This document shows, piece by piece, positions 52,600 to 60,460 of a DNA stretch of 64,000 bases (its first letter is position 1; each line of letters opens with the position of its first letter). This DNA comes from a virus. The position numbers and the translations under genes are program-made. The notes below the pieces were generated by a model. The model was not told the origin of the DNA. It worked only from the letters and a program-made list of their open reading frames with translations, and made no database searches. Location: the IMG/VR virus record IMGVR_UViG_3300017987_000063, positions 1-64,000 of that record; one strand, written 5' to 3'.

Positions 52600-53370
52600 G
52601 GGGCGCGAATATTGACGTATTTTCCGCCCGGCTGCTGTTGAGCACTCCGCAGTCCGCCAAGAACTGCTTTACCCCGCTTTAACTTATACACAGGCAGGGT
52701 TGCGGAAGCGGCCCCGCGCCATCTCTACGTCCTCTGGTTGAGGCCCTCAATGTTACGCTTGCGTCCAGCCCGTTCGCCGGTTACCACTCGGCATACTCAA
52801 CTGGACTGATTTTTCAGTGGTGGGGTTTGGCTACCTCTCGGCGACCTTTTCAGGTGTCCACGTCAACACATGTCCGGTGTGCGTTCTTACACCGCCCCCG
52901 CCGGGCTCCACGCCAAGCAGGGGAAGGATTTTCACCTTACCTCCAGACTCTATGGCTCTGCGACCGCCATCCTGTCCACGTCTATAAGGGCTTACTGCCT
53001 CCACCGCCGTTCCGCTCCCATTTTTCAGGCTGTTTGCCGCAACCCTGTCTGTGTATAAATCTTATACGCTCAAGCGGGGGAGCGACCTTTCGGTCGCGTC
53101 CTGTGCCCGCTGGCTTACTCCACTGGCGGGAATGTCAACACCCGCATTTTCAATATGTTCCGGTTACATCACAGCGGATTCACCCGCTTCAGCCTATAAA
53201 GTAACCGGTAAAAGGTGGGCAGCTTCAGGTGAGGCCCCGGTCGTCTATAGGTGCCTCTCAGATTCCGTTTGACTTGTAATGCGTAACTTATAGCCGGGTA
53301 TCCGACCGCCCGGCCTCCTTATGCCTCTGTGGGCATCTGGCATACGCCTCCCCCTTTTTACCGATATTAT
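52600..53370 (-). ncRNA. Giant structured RNA candidate
   Basis: About 780 bases without a credible gene in a phage that otherwise wastes no space. A 22-bp helix (one G-U) pairs 52684-52705 with 53037-53058 and closes a ~330-base domain. Other minus-strand helices: CCGGTTAC/GTAACCGG (53160-53167 with 53201-53208) enclosing AGCGG/CCGCT; a GCCGGG/CCCGGC hairpin; CGGTGT/ACACCG; ACTGA-AAAA-TCAGT; and GCGACC-GAAA-GGTCGC (53082-53097) with a GNRA loop. Purine-rich loops favour the minus strand. Size and position near a tRNA recall the GOLLD and ROOL RNA classes, but I cannot assign a class. Confidence 0.78.
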
Positions 53371-53385
53371 TCAGATATTCAATTT

Positions 53386-53622
53386 TCAATGATCGTATAA
53401 TTTGCTCTCGTACTCGTCAATCCATTCGTTGTATTTTTTATACCCGCCGATGGCCTCCGCCAGTGCGTCTAGTGTGTGGTGGAGCCCTGCATCGCGGGTC
53501 GTGCTCAATTCGTACATCAGCCTCTTGGCCATCTCCGCGTCCAGCTTTATGGTAACATCCGCGAAGTCTCCGATTTGGCTGGTGGTAACCTCAATGCCTT
53601 TTTCCTTTAACAGTCTTTTCAT
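53386..53622 (-). CDS. Small helical protein of unknown function
   Basis: A 78-residue protein behind GGAGGACAGGAC. A strand-forming N-terminus (KGIEVTTSQIGDFADVTIKL) followed by helices. It ends about 15 bases before the giant RNA region, which would be cotranscribed. No family recognised. Confidence 0.7.
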   Translation of the reverse strand: MKRLLKEKGIEVTTSQIGDFADVTIKLDAEMAKRLMYELSTTRDAGLHHTLDALAEAIGGYKKYNEWIDEYESKLYDH

Positions 53623-53634
53623 GTCCTGTCCTCC

Positions 53635-53859
53635 TTAATAATCTTCCGGCTGCATGCCTTCAAAATCTTCAAGTTCCTGTTGGGCTAAAATGCTGTCCAT
53701 TCCAGCCTCGGCCTCATCCTTCAGGGCTTGCTCAAAGCCCGCATCCCATAATCCCGCCCGCGTTCCATCATCGTAAGGGTTATCTTCGGCCTCAAGGCCC
53801 TCAAGAGCCGCGTCATAACCTTCACTGTAAATGTCCTCATGGTCTTGTCCGTATCTCAT
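53635..53859 (-). CDS. Ribosome modulation factor (RMF/CrpP)-like protein
   Basis: A 74-residue acidic protein. EGYDAALEGLEAEDNPYDDG followed by WDAGFEQAL matches the GxxAxxxG...NPY...W..GF pattern of RMF/CrpP family proteins. RMF binds ribosomes; the phage protein is much more acidic, so it may have another partner. First gene after a class A promoter. Confidence 0.65.
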   Translation of the reverse strand: MRYGQDHEDIYSEGYDAALEGLEAEDNPYDDGTRAGLWDAGFEQALKDEAEAGMDSILAQQELEDFEGMQPEDY

Positions 53860-53882
53860 TGTCCTGTCCTCCTTGTTTTATT

Positions 53883-53896
53883 GGGCTTTTCTCGCC
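53883..53896 (-). promoter_or_regulatory. Leader hairpin downstream of a class A promoter
   Basis: Short GGC/GCC stem with an A-rich loop (GAGAAAA on the minus strand) between promoter and ribosome site; weakest of the four leader hairpins. Confidence 0.4.
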
Positions 53897-53908
53897 ATCT
53901 TATATATA

Positions 53909-53936
53909 ATAATAGCATATATTTTTAAATTGTCAA
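53909..53936 (-). promoter_or_regulatory. Extended -10 sigma70 promoter (class A)
   Basis: TTGACA, 16-base spacer with TATATGC, TATTAT on the minus strand. Confidence 0.92.
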
Positions 53937-53983
53937 TACCTTTCCAGAATTATTTGCCGAAAAATTGCAGATTCTTGGGGAAA

Positions 53984-54055
53984 TAGCGGGGGCAGGAGTT
54001 GAACCCACGATAGCCGGAATATGAATCCGGTGCCTTACCACTTGGCTACCCCGCT
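53984..54055 (-). tRNA. tRNA with anticodon CAT (Met or Ile2)
   Basis: Full cloverleaf: acceptor AGCGGGG/CCCCGCT, D-arm GCC/GGC with AAGTGGTAA loop, anticodon stem CCGGA/TCCGG with loop TTCATAT, T-arm GTGGG/CCTGC with loop TTCAACT. Discriminator A, CCA not encoded. Anticodon CAT means Met, or Ile if modified by lysidine. Confidence 0.93.
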
Positions 54056-54060
54056 AAATC

Positions 54061-54089
54061 AAACGCCCCCGGTGGCGACGAGGGCGTTT
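54061..54089 (-). terminator. Terminator-like hairpin
   Basis: AAACGCCC and GGGCGTTT arms around a 13-base loop, between the end of the lysis region and the tRNA. No strong T-run follows on the minus strand, so termination may be partial. Confidence 0.6.
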
Positions 54090-54130
54090 GTGAAAGGAGG
54101 ATTCTTCCGGCAGTAAGCCAAGAAAAACCA

Positions 54131-54667
54131 CTAGAATTTAAGTATATCAAATCCGATGGCGAAATGCAAGCCCCGTTCGATAGGCTCATCCGGTGTCCAG
54201 CCGCAGCCCATCGTAAGGGTTAAAATCTCCGGTATAAGCTCCGTGCCTGTACCGATGATAATAACAGTCGCCCCCGCGCTCAACTCCACAAAGTCAGGCG
54301 CAATCACTTGCGCCCATTTTATCCATGTCCTGTTCGCGGGATTCTGGATTTGGGGAAAAAGGCGATACCGCGCTCCAATTGTAGGGGTAATAAGCGAATC
54401 TTCCCCAATAACCACTACGAAACCTCCTGTAATCTGTGGAAAGTACGTTGCCAGTTTCGCGCCGGGGTCATCGGTTATCAGGTTGCCTTCGTCGTCGTAA
54501 CGGAGCGGCGGTGCGCCTGCTTCCTCCGCGATAACCTCCGCCTCACTGTCATCCTGTCCAAACGCGCCATAAGGCAGTAAGAAAAGAATTGAGGTCATTA
54601 GGGTCAGGAGGATGCTTAATCTTTTCCCATGCCCGAAGGTACTGGACAAGTCGGTAAACTTTCGCAA
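54131..54667 (-). CDS. Exported protein of unknown function
   Basis: A 178-residue protein with a TTG start chosen for the AGGAG 8 bases upstream. It has a long signal peptide (LSILLTLMTSILFLLPYGAFG). The mature part is rich in short beta strands (GFVVVIGEDSLITPTIGARY), compatible with a small outer-membrane or secreted protein. A hairpin repeat inside it encodes AQVIA. It follows the holin candidate, so it may act during lysis. Confidence 0.68.
   Translation of the reverse strand: MRKFTDLSSTFGHGKRLSILLTLMTSILFLLPYGAFGQDDSEAEVIAEEAGAPPLRYDDEGNLITDDPGAKLATYFPQITGGFVVVIGEDSLITPTIGARYRLFPQIQNPANRTWIKWAQVIAPDFVELSAGATVIIIGTGTELIPEILTLTMGCGWTPDEPIERGLHFAIGFDILKF
54299..54312. repeat. 14-bp hairpin repeat, copy 8 of 9 (inside a gene)
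   Basis: Minus strand CGCAAGTGATTGCG in frame in the exported-protein gene, encoding AQVIA. Confidence 0.88.
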
Positions 54668-54776
54668 AGGCTTTTCTCCTATCTCGCTTCTGGAACCACT
54701 GGACGGCGGCCTGATTTACCAGCAGGGTCGCCGTTTCCAGCTTGGTTCCTTTAAGCCCTCCGGCCTTGCCGAGCAT
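54549..54776 (-). CDS. Small basic protein of unknown function
   Basis: A 75-residue protein (AVQWFQKRDRRKAFAKVYR; HPPDPNDLNSFLTALW). It overlaps the exported gene by about 120 bases in another frame, more than is usual here, which lowers confidence. The open frame extends a few codons upstream without a better start. Confidence 0.55.
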   Translation of the reverse strand: MLGKAGGLKGTKLETATLLVNQAAVQWFQKRDRRKAFAKVYRLVQYLRAWEKIKHPPDPNDLNSFLTALWRVWTG

Positions 54777-54802
54777 GTAAGCATACTGGGTAAGGCCGAT
54801 AA

Positions 54803-55363
54803 TTACTTTTTTGGCGGCACCGAAGGGGTTTTTGTGGCCTTATTTCGCTCCTTAGACAACTGGGCGGCATGCTCCACCGCGCCGGTAAGCATGGAATCCA
54901 CGTCCTGAACGCCTGCCTGTCCGAGCGCGAGCAGGGATGCGGGGCCGAGCATCTTCTTCATCTGCGTCAACGCAAGACCCTTCAACTGGGTAATTTCGTC
55001 CTTTGTGAGCTTGCCATCGGCCTTAGCCGCCTTCATATCCTTGACATAAGCCTCATAAAGGTTCTCGGCCACCCACCAAGCCGCCGTGTTGACGTTATCC
55101 AGTATCGAGGCCACCGCCTCATTCTGGACTTTGGCCTTTATCATACCGGAAACCGCCACCTTGCCCTTGATAAACAGGGCGGAGATGATGGAACCGAAGA
55201 TACCAGCCACTGCGACCACGATGGTTACGATGGTATCCAGTGTCGGGTCAACCGGTACATCCGTCGCGGGCGGCAGGGGAACCTCTGCGGTCTGTCCCAG
55301 CGCAATGGCTACCAGTCCCAGCACGAGCAGGGCGGAAAGCCCCAGCAAAATGTTCCGCTTCAT
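54803..55363 (-). CDS. LLH-type holin candidate
   Basis: A 186-residue protein. A cleavable-looking N-terminal segment (LLGLSALLVLGLVAIALG) is followed by a second TM helix (IVTIVVAVAGIFGSIISALF) and a long charged helix. AAWWVAENLYEAYVKDMKAA resembles the conserved Trp-x-x-E-x-L segment of the LLH holin superfamily. It lies two genes from the endolysin. Holins form holes that release or activate the endolysin. Confidence 0.65.
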   Translation of the reverse strand: MKRNILLGLSALLVLGLVAIALGQTAEVPLPPATDVPVDPTLDTIVTIVVAVAGIFGSIISALFIKGKVAVSGMIKAKVQNEAVASILDNVNTAAWWVAENLYEAYVKDMKAAKADGKLTKDEITQLKGLALTQMKKMLGPASLLALGQAGVQDVDSMLTGAVEHAAQLSKERNKATKTPSVPPKK

Positions 55364-55797
55364 TACTCACCTCCCGTATAGGGCAGCGCAAGTATCGCCG
55401 TGCGTATTTTCATCTGCTCTTTTACGGGCAGCTTGGCATAAATGTCCATAAATAGCTGGGCTGTTGGAAGCTCTCCCGGCGATTCCTCGTCACCTTTTTC
55501 AATAGATTGAATCCACCACTCGGCCAGTAATGGAAGGGCCTGTGTAGCAGCGGTTTTAATGCACTCAGCATTTTCATCGTAGTATTTGCACTGCTCCTCT
55601 GTCCACTTGCCGGTCTTGCATTGATTCCTTGCGGCGGTATCAAGGTAAGGCCAGCCGGTCTGGATACCTATAGTCGCCACCTGAAAGCCAATTTCAATGG
55701 CTTGCTTCTGGTCGCACTGGGTCGCGCCGATTGTGACACCGCCTATGCCGAGGCATATTGCCAAGACAACCACGATTCGCATCATTTTCGCTCTCAT
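55363..55797 (-). CDS. Exported protein of unknown function in lysis region
   Basis: A 144-residue protein behind AGGAGG. The first 25 residues are a signal peptide (RIVVVLAICLGIGGVTIG). The mature part holds Cys in TQCDQK, NQCKTG and QCKYYDENAEC and is mostly helical. It could be a spanin-like or periplasmic lysis accessory; no lipobox is clear. Confidence 0.65.
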   Translation of the reverse strand: MRAKMMRIVVVLAICLGIGGVTIGATQCDQKQAIEIGFQVATIGIQTGWPYLDTAARNQCKTGKWTEEQCKYYDENAECIKTAATQALPLLAEWWIQSIEKGDEESPGELPTAQLFMDIYAKLPVKEQMKIRTAILALPYTGGE

Positions 55798-55806
55798 CGG
55801 TTCCTC

Positions 55807-55929
55807 CTAAGTTTTTAGTGTCCACCCGCAATGCGGGCATATTATAAGCCCCCACGGATCGAAGATAAAATACCTTCCACACTGGGGACAGAGTCGCCAC
55901 CATACATCATGTGGTGCGTTCCTTATCAC
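55807..55929 (-). CDS. Small zinc-ribbon protein (40 aa)
   Basis: Starts GTG inside the end of the endolysin gene (AGGAA upstream). LCPQCGRYFIF and ICPHCGWTLKT form a complete CxxC-CxxC zinc ribbon. Overlooked by length but convincing because of the paired knuckles. Confidence 0.65.
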   Translation of the reverse strand: MIRNAPHDVWWRLCPQCGRYFIFDPWGLIICPHCGWTLKT

Positions 55930-56947
55930 CGGATTCCTGTATGTCTCCGCTGGCCGTGCCATCGAAATCCGCATCCATAAGCAAGGCGGGGGCTATTATA
56001 AACCATTTTATCGAGCTTTGGGTAATGTTCCTACTCCGGCGGCCACCGGAATTGGAGATATTGCCCTCGCGGAGTTCCAGCTTAGATGGCAGACCATTTC
56101 GCTTGATTACCCGCGCCACGCTGCCGGTATGCCCCCGTGTGCCGCCGTAGTTCATTATCATCGCCGAGCCGACGGGCAGCGCGACGTTGCCGTTGACCAC
56201 GTCCTCCTTGTTGACCACCCAGCCGATCATCTTTTTCTTGGGGTCAATTTTATTGTGCAGCGGGCTGCGGGGCTGCTTTTTCGCCCATGTGTAGTTGGCA
56301 TAGCACAGGCCAATGCGCCCGCCGGAGTTTATGTAAGACCCTTTTCCGGCGGTCAAGCCGCTGGCCTCCCACTCTATGCCGCATCTGGAATAGCAGCACC
56401 ACGCGGGGCCTTGTGCCTTTTTAGCGGGGTTGTACCGTATCCACCAGTCAATGCCCCCGTGATCCGCTCCCGGCCATAAGGGGGGCAGATAGGGGCCGCG
56501 ATTGGAGCCGTTGGGTATCTCTTTAAGCCCCTGTATGATATAATGCTCCCACACGGCTATTATGGCCGCGCCGAGGGCTGTTTTTTCCCTCTGTACCGTA
56601 GCGGGCACGCCTTGATTCTGTTTTTCAGGCTCCGAGTTTTTCAAAGCCCACCAGACATCCAAGTCCACCACGCCGGGCTTCGTTATCTCGTCCAGTGGTA
56701 TTTTTCGCGGGCCTATAAGCTGGACTTGGGCGAGCTTAACTGCCTCCTCTGTCCACGTCCCGAAGTCGCCATCTATCCAGAATTTCTTGGCCTTCGGGTC
56801 TTCGGGCGTGCGAATGTTATTCCTTTTCGCAACGCTGGACGACCAGAATGGGTTATCGGGGCCGACACAGCCAAGTCCCCACAGGAGTCCCTGTAGAGCC
56901 TCGACATCCGCGCCCTGATCCCCTTTCATCAGAATTTTTTCTGGCAT
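55907..56947 (-). CDS. Endolysin: peptidoglycan-binding plus CHAP-like domain
   Basis: A 346-residue protein. The N-terminal 100 residues resemble PG_binding_1: MKGDQGADVEALQGLLWGLG and IDGDFGTWTEEAVK. The C-terminal half looks like a CHAP amidase, with a Cys in GPAWCCYSRCG and a His in TRGHTGSVARV. Between them lies a Trp-rich stretch (GGIDWWIRYNP). It would cut peptidoglycan at lysis. No signal peptide, so export depends on the holin. Confidence 0.8.
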   Translation of the reverse strand: MPEKILMKGDQGADVEALQGLLWGLGCVGPDNPFWSSSVAKRNNIRTPEDPKAKKFWIDGDFGTWTEEAVKLAQVQLIGPRKIPLDEITKPGVVDLDVWWALKNSEPEKQNQGVPATVQREKTALGAAIIAVWEHYIIQGLKEIPNGSNRGPYLPPLWPGADHGGIDWWIRYNPAKKAQGPAWCCYSRCGIEWEASGLTAGKGSYINSGGRIGLCYANYTWAKKQPRSPLHNKIDPKKKMIGWVVNKEDVVNGNVALPVGSAMIMNYGGTRGHTGSVARVIKRNGLPSKLELREGNISNSGGRRSRNITQSSIKWFIIAPALLMDADFDGTASGDIQESGDKERTT

Positions 56948-56959
56948 AAAACCTCCTTT

Positions 56960-57169
56960 TTAAGCCAGCAAGTCGGTTATTTCCGAGTAGTCTGCCGGAT
57001 TTATAGTGTTCACCCCATCCACTTCGATGGGCGTGCAGGGATCGTCCAAAATTTTATATAGATGAACCGCGCCCGTAACAGGGTCGGGGTCATCTTGGCC
57101 GTTCGGAGCCCCATAAACTTGCCAAGCCAGCAGCACCTGTCCTGCATCCGAATGCGCATAATTAATCAT
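56960..57169 (-). CDS. Small protein of unknown function
   Basis: A 69-residue acidic protein (HSDAGQVLLAWQVYGAPNGQ; INPADYSEITDLLA) between tail and lysis genes. Likely structural or an accessory of the tail-fibre-like proteins. No family recognised. Confidence 0.65.
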   Translation of the reverse strand: MINYAHSDAGQVLLAWQVYGAPNGQDDPDPVTGAVHLYKILDDPCTPIEVDGVNTINPADYSEITDLLA

Positions 57170-57183
57170 TTTATCCTCCTTCT

Positions 57184-57795
57184 TTAAAGGGCCATCGCGG
57201 GCAATTTAAGGGCAGTTAATCTGTGTCCGCTCGCCCAAAACGACAACTCGAATGTTCTTGTGCCTGCAGCACCTGCGGGCGTGAGGAATGCCTGAAGTCT
57301 GTCTCCCGGTAAAAGCATTATTCCTCCATACTTTAGATATTCGGTAGGAGTGGCTCCCACCCAATTCCAGCCGCTTGATTCATTCCAGTCGCCTGAAACA
57401 TTATCAGCGGGGGTGCCTTTAGTGTGTTCGAACAAGTGAGTAGCGTATTTCCAATTTGCCGCAGGAATATAGACAGGCGATAAACCGGTCGTCCGGTAGA
57501 CCTCTATTTTTGCCGTTCCCGCAGTAGCCCCTACCTGAAAGACCGTTTTTACATCGGTAACTATTACCACCTCGTTTGCCGGAACCACAGGACTTAAATT
57601 CCACAAAAGGCCATTATTTGTGATGGTCTGATAGGTATCGTGAAACTCCGAAATGCTTACTACCGGACTGTCCTGTCTATCTTTTATGTCCTGCAGCAAA
57701 GTTTCAAGAGCACCTGTGTTGGTCTCAATAGCGGTCAATAAGGCAAGAAACTCCTCGTCCCCGCCAATAACCTTCGGTAAATAGTTTTTAACCAT
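57184..57795 (-). CDS. Putative structural protein, tail region
   Basis: A 203-residue protein. An N-terminal helical segment (FLALLTAIETNTGALETLLQ) is followed by a beta-rich C-terminal domain (KIEVYRTTGLSPVYIP), a common design for tail-tip or fibre-associated proteins. Position after baseplate genes supports this. Specific role unknown. Confidence 0.65.
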   Translation of the reverse strand: MVKNYLPKVIGGDEEFLALLTAIETNTGALETLLQDIKDRQDSPVVSISEFHDTYQTITNNGLLWNLSPVVPANEVVIVTDVKTVFQVGATAGTAKIEVYRTTGLSPVYIPAANWKYATHLFEHTKGTPADNVSGDWNESSGWNWVGATPTEYLKYGGIMLLPGDRLQAFLTPAGAAGTRTFELSFWASGHRLTALKLPAMAL

Positions 57796-57807
57796 CTCTA
57801 TTCTCCT

Positions 57808-58527
57808 TTAGGCCACCAGACTGTCAATGGCCTGCGTAAACTTGGAAATCTCGCGGGGATAGTCTCCAAAGTCCGCAAGGTTCCCCGCGCCGGACGTAAA
57901 GCCCAAGAGAGCGGATACATCGTTGCTGGCAGGGGTAATTATCTCCACGCTGCCGGGGCCTGTGGCGTTTTTAGAGCGTATTCCAAGCTGCCTGCTATCC
58001 CCCACCTGCGCCGCAAAAGCCTCGGCAAGCGTATTAAACGCGACCAGTGAATTCAGATAATCCACAATCCCCGGCCCCACAGCATCCTCCTGTACCAGTC
58101 TTCCAGCCGTAGGGGTAAGGTCAATATCAACCAACGGCAAACCATCAATCTGAAACTTCACGTTGGCCGGAGAGCTTGGGAAAGTCACCGGATAGCTTGT
58201 CCCCGCCGAAATAAGCTCTGCCATTGTATCGTAAGCATGAAGGCCGGGATTCCACGGAGAATCTGACCCCAGCGTCAATATCCGGCGCATACCCCGTACC
58301 ATCCAAAGGCCATAATTCACCGCCGAAAGCATGTTTTTAAAAAAGTACGGAATATGGTTGATATTCGTCAATGGAGAGGCCACCGGAAAGCCGAAAGACT
58401 GCCGAACAGACTCCTCAAAATTCGGTATTTGGCCTTGTGGCACAGCCCATACCGCCTTAATGTCATAAGGCGCGGCTGCTGCCCATTCTACCACCACAAG
58501 TTGGTCAAGTTTTGGTCTGATTATCAT
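57808..58527 (-). CDS. Putative structural protein, tail region
   Basis: A 239-residue protein of mixed strands and loops (VKFQIDGLPLVDIDLTP; SVEIITPASNDVSALLGF). It overlaps the upstream gene by 4 bases and lies in the tail module. The repeated GxxxxL and DV(S/L) loops suggest a beta-sandwich. No family recognised. Confidence 0.65.
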   Translation of the reverse strand: MIIRPKLDQLVVVEWAAAAPYDIKAVWAVPQGQIPNFEESVRQSFGFPVASPLTNINHIPYFFKNMLSAVNYGLWMVRGMRRILTLGSDSPWNPGLHAYDTMAELISAGTSYPVTFPSSPANVKFQIDGLPLVDIDLTPTAGRLVQEDAVGPGIVDYLNSLVAFNTLAEAFAAQVGDSRQLGIRSKNATGPGSVEIITPASNDVSALLGFTSGAGNLADFGDYPREISKFTQAIDSLVA

Positions 58528-58976
58528 AACTGCACCTCCACGCCGGAGACCCTTGCTCCTATGTAATTATCGAACGTAACGTCTGCCGAGGTAATCCATG
58601 CCCAAGTAAGGATAAGCTCTTCGCCCGGCTCCAGCACGAGAGACGATTTTTCTCCTCCGCTGAAGTTGGGGAAGTAAATACCATCCGGTTCATCCGTCCC
58701 CGTAGCCTCGCTCCTTACCAATCCCATGCCGTTTGATACCGATAAAATAAGGTCATTTTTAGTCACACTGGCAGGGGGACTTCCTTGCTGGACTTCCTCT
58801 GCACCGGGATAATTCGGCAGCCAGTTTACCCTGACATCCTTGATTATCGCTCTTTTATCGGCGGGAGCTTGATACAGAACCACCTGCTGTTTTAAGCTCC
58901 GATGGTTTGCCGTACCATCATTCGCCAGCATAATAATATGCTGGGCTAAAACGCGCTCTTCAATTGCTCTTGCCAT
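58524..58976 (-). CDS. Putative structural protein, tail region
   Basis: A 150-residue protein. Beta-rich, with KRAIIKDVRVNWLPNYPG and SSLVLEPGEELILTWAW, the pattern of small jelly-roll or Ig-like tail proteins. Cotranscribed with the DUF4815-like protein upstream. Confidence 0.68.
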   Translation of the reverse strand: MARAIEERVLAQHIIMLANDGTANHRSLKQQVVLYQAPADKRAIIKDVRVNWLPNYPGAEEVQQGSPPASVTKNDLILSVSNGMGLVRSEATGTDEPDGIYFPNFSGGEKSSLVLEPGEELILTWAWITSADVTFDNYIGARVSGVEVQL

Positions 58977-58988
58977 ATCTGCCTCCTG

Positions 58989-60257
58989 TTAATCGTTCAT
59001 CCATATAAGGACGCGCAGCCCAAAGGCTTCCACCACACCCGCATTAAGGCGGGCAATAGCATCCCTATGGGATTCGTCATCCTGTACTGCTGAAACCCCC
59101 GACACCACCTCGCTTGGCCCTGCGGAATAGGTTAAATTTCCATAGCGGGCATCGTGATCCGCCACCGCTGCCGATGGAGGGGTAATTGTATCCGGCATAT
59201 TGGATAGCTTATCGTGCGGGATGGTCAACTCAACCGCATCAGGATTAAGCGTACCATCGGGCATGATAACTCCATCCGTCACCGGTAAGCCGGTATAAGG
59301 GTCATACGTCCGATAAATCCGCTCCTCCAGCGAGGACATAAGCCCACGAGCGATCTCAATTTCAGGGCTGGAGCCAAACCACGGGTCTCGCAGGTCGGTT
59401 ACCATAGCCGCCGAAATGTTGGGGTCGCCATCATCCCTATCAATCTGCGCGAGCGGCACTATGTAATGGAGGTTGCCCTGCGTGTCCACATAATCGGCGG
59501 GAATAGAGCCATCTTCAATAACCCTCACCCACTGAATGACCTTTAACCGCCGAGCAGACTCTATACCGGTTCCCACAGGATGAAGCAGGTCGGGGTCTTC
59601 CGTGGCATTCCACTCCATAACGTGAACGTCCAAGTAGGCATAATCTGTCCTATCGCTGCCCACCGGGGTCGTAAGCCCTATCCTGTAGTAATCGCCCACC
59701 GCCGCGACTGTGGTATGGTCTCCTGCTGTGGTAATGCTGGTCGCCGTGTTGGAGATAATCGTAAACCCTGTTGCGCTGTCCACATTCGGGTAAAGTGTCC
59801 GGCCCACAAGCTCGTTGACCTGCCACTTGCCGTTAATATCCGTCAAGGTAAGCGCATCGAGGCCAGTAGACTTGTGGAAAATCTCGTCCTTGAACTGCGC
59901 TGCTACCGGCGGGGTCGGAGCAAACTCCCTGTCGGCGGTAAGGATAACATGCAGACCATCCGCCCAACCATGAGCATAAGTTTCAGGGTCACCGACCGAT
60001 GCCGCCAGCCCATCTATGTTAAAATTATTGGGCAGCCCCGCGCCTATTATCTGGAAGGATGTGCTGAAAAACTTTCGGCCTGTAGCCCTCTGAAGAGCAC
60101 GTTGAAGCTGATGGAATAGCGTCTCAGCGGCATCGTTGGCATCGCGGTCAATGGCCTCCTTGCCTTGCTGCTGGAGCTTGCCTAGATACCGCTTTCGCTC
60201 GTCGAAAATGTTACCGCTGTAATAACCATTCCTGTCCGCGCCGTGTTGGTTGCTCAT
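58989..60257 (-). CDS. DUF4815-like phage tail/baseplate protein
   Basis: A 422-residue protein. The N-terminus YYSGNIFDERKRYLGKLQQQ followed by AIDRDANDAAETLFHQ matches a family of phage structural proteins often encoded just after the baseplate genes and linked to tail-fibre attachment. The C-terminal half is long, with VAQFKDEIFHKSTG and IVPLAQIDRDDGDPN. Its exact role is not known. Confidence 0.72.
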   Translation of the reverse strand: MSNQHGADRNGYYSGNIFDERKRYLGKLQQQGKEAIDRDANDAAETLFHQLQRALQRATGRKFFSTSFQIIGAGLPNNFNIDGLAASVGDPETYAHGWADGLHVILTADREFAPTPPVAAQFKDEIFHKSTGLDALTLTDINGKWQVNELVGRTLYPNVDSATGFTIISNTATSITTAGDHTTVAAVGDYYRIGLTTPVGSDRTDYAYLDVHVMEWNATEDPDLLHPVGTGIESARRLKVIQWVRVIEDGSIPADYVDTQGNLHYIVPLAQIDRDDGDPNISAAMVTDLRDPWFGSSPEIEIARGLMSSLEERIYRTYDPYTGLPVTDGVIMPDGTLNPDAVELTIPHDKLSNMPDTITPPSAAVADHDARYGNLTYSAGPSEVVSGVSAVQDDESHRDAIARLNAGVVEAFGLRVLIWMND

Positions 60258-60269
60258 TGAAACCTCCTA

Positions 60270-60446
60270 TTATCCGCGTCTGCCTTTTCCTCCACCGCGT
60301 CCACCGCCTCTTCCTCCGCCGGGGCCTCCACGGGAGCATCCGCCGGTATTACGACCACCCCTTCTGCCGCCAACCATACCAACGCCCCTGCCTCTGCCAT
60401 CTCTTGGTCTTGCCTGTCCTCTCGGATTCCTTGTTGCAGTAGCCAT
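60270..60446 (-). CDS. Small Gly/Arg-rich (RGG-like) protein (58 aa)
   Basis: Starts MATATRNPRGQARPRDGRGR and continues as repeated GGR/RGG units ending GGKGRRG; Gly and Arg make up over half of it. GGAAGGAG lies 7 bases before the ATG. Not homologous by alignment to the MGRGG-tagged proteins, but similar in composition. RGG repeats often bind RNA or DNA. It sits between tail protein I and the DUF4815-like gene. Confidence 0.7.
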   Translation of the reverse strand: MATATRNPRGQARPRDGRGRGVGMVGGRRGGRNTGGCSRGGPGGGRGGGRGGGKGRRG

Positions 60447-60460
60447 TTTTTAACTCCTTC

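Noticed and set aside
52684-53058. DnaA boxes (TTATACACA) as an origin
   Set aside because: Two inverted matches exist, but they are the ends of the long helix; no further boxes cluster there, and a better origin candidate lies at 44.3 kb. Kept as an alternative only.
52827-53272. Plus-strand frames across the gene-free block
   Set aside because: No ribosome sites, unnatural Cys/Pro/Ser-rich composition, and they run through strong paired stems.
55694-55903. 69-codon minus frame
   Set aside because: A neighbouring frame encodes a convincing zinc ribbon over the same bases.
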